Assembly: GCA_032173965.1 (NCBI GenBank)
Contig: CM063288.1
Coordinates: 10,892,501-10,956,500, forward strand
Direction: 5' to 3'
Source: Sitta carolinensis
Lineage: Eukaryota > Chordata > Aves > Passeriformes > Sittidae
Length of the DNA stretch: 64,000 nucleotides
Shown here: positions 62,759 to 64,000 of the stretch, piece after piece
Layout of the letters: each line of letters begins with the position of its first letter
Position numbering within the stretch: the first letter of the stretch is position 1
The notes under the pieces: generated by a model
The model's input: only the letters and a program-made list of their open reading frames with translations
Databases searched by the model: none
Told to the model about the DNA's origin: nothing
Program-made: the position numbers and the translations under genes

Positions 62759-64000
62759 TATCTGGAGAGCAGGGAAGGTGCTACATGAATTTTCAGGGGT
62801 TGTTTTAGGGGAAGCACACCAACCTGGAAAATCCTTTTCTGACTGTTATGCTTCTTGATGTATAAGCATTAAAAAAAGGTCTGGATCATGCAGGCTTAGG
62901 AGCTGAAGGCTAAGTAGAGTGACTGATGTCCCAAAGAGTTCCTTCAAGTTGTAGCTTGCAGAAATATGGCAAATTGTAAATATATTCTAGGACCCTTGAC
63001 TAGCAGGTTTGGCACCCTAAGTTTATTGAAGGTCTCTGGTGTATGATAGATTAGTCTGTCAGGCATCAGGTTACATGCAGATTTGTGGCTGAACATAGGT
63101 TCTTTCCTGCCTGTTTGGCAGAAAGCTCCAGAGCACTGCAGTAAAACGCTCAAAACCTGTGCTTGTCAGAAAATATCACTCATACCCTTGGGCACCTTCA
63201 ATCCTGTCCACATCTGGATTGCCACTAAACCTTTAAGTCTCCATAGATAATGTTGTCTAGGCAAAAAGCATTTTGCAAAACAGGAAATTCAGTGGCAGCA
63301 GTTGGGTCAGAGTAGTTCCACAGATCCACAGAGTATAAAATCTGTCAGCAATACTTTCTGTTGCTAAATGATCAGGGCCCCTTATCAACATTTATTCTCA
63401 CAGAGTTTCAGTAAGGCAAGAAAGCACTAATAATTTCACACTATAGATGGGAATCCAAGGGCAAGAGGGATTAAGAGCCACCCTGCCTTGTGAAAAGGCT
63501 GTGAGGTTGAGGCACATGAATATATATATAGCATATCTAAAAAGTAGTACAGTACTGCAGTGAGACTGCACTTTCTGCTGATACCAGTCAAGGACTGCAC
63601 AACCTCAGTCTGCTCATCTCTGGGCTCAGAAAATCCATGGCAGAGGTGTAATTTGGACCCTTTACTCTTGTATTTCCACTTGGTATTTTAATCACTTCCT
63701 CTCAGTGTTGCTTCTCCAAAGAAGATGCAAAATGTTCATGAAAGCCTGTGAGACCCATGCGCTTACATTGGGAAAGTGGGGCTTCAGCATGGCCAAAAAA
63801 GTCAAGTCTCATGTAGCATGGGGAGACTAACATGCAAACAAGTTTGCATTTGGCACAACCACATGGGCAGTGCCAGCTGACAGTTCTATAGTCCAAAGGC
63901 TTGCCTTGAAACAGCCAAGAATGGTGTGCCATTTGTCCCTGTTAGCATCTGACTACAGGATTTTTCTCAATACTTTTCTGAAAAAAATGGACTGAACCAT

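Larger units (their letters stand above)
58680..64000 (+). other. SEMA5B: SEMA5B intron after coding exon 2, continuing past the window
   Basis: Starts with the GTAAAG donor. No sequence encoding the expected NYLFRL continuation of the Sema domain is visible to 64000. It contains a 16-base poly-A (58871-58886), T- and A-rich tracts (59398-59515), a CpG-enriched stretch (59930-60540), a GC-richer block (61720-62450) and a minus-strand CR1 tail. The open frame 59753-60220 (155 codons, plus) has no recognisable domain. Confidence 0.85.

Overview
This is a vertebrate nuclear window, almost certainly from a bird and probably a songbird. It has long AT-rich non-coding stretches, no dense prokaryote-like gene packing, 3' ends of CR1 LINEs (the dominant avian retrotransposon), very old amniote repeats, and a 1.2-kb solo LTR whose ends resemble those of LTRs common in passerine genomes. 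The passerine call is inference. The bird call rests on the CR1 tails and the sparse repeat content.

The only gene I can support is the 5' coding part of SEMA5B (semaphorin-5B) on the + strand. Coding exon 1 (ATG at 43726, donor at 43880) encodes the signal peptide and the short N-terminal linker. A 14,700-bp intron follows. The second coding exon (58580-58679) encodes the start of the Sema domain. The two exons join in frame through a split aspartate codon (phase 1), and the second exon ends in phase 2. The next coding exon is not visible before the window ends.

Layout: 1-43673 holds no recognisable coding exon. It is either 5' intron (between an unseen first non-coding exon and the ATG exon) or upstream intergenic DNA. 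It contains the solo LTR (9972-11205, 5-bp target-site duplication), a second solo LTR on the minus strand (13597-13931), a CR1 3' end (24034-24433), older CR1, L3/MIR-like and L2-like relics, and several microsatellites. 43880-58579 is SEMA5B intron, with a CR1 tail at 51309-51459 and a local CpG-rich patch near 50.86-51.06 kb. 58680-64000 is the next SEMA5B intron, with a CpG-enriched stretch near 59.93-60.54 kb and a minus-strand CR1 tail at 62602-62758.

No RNA gene, CRISPR array, operon or microbial-type system is present. The points worth a second look are short perfect hairpins, two recent or decayed tandem duplications, a pair of unnamed diverged repeats, and ATTA-rich intervals that could be conserved enhancers of a neuronal guidance gene. 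No undescribed system is evident.
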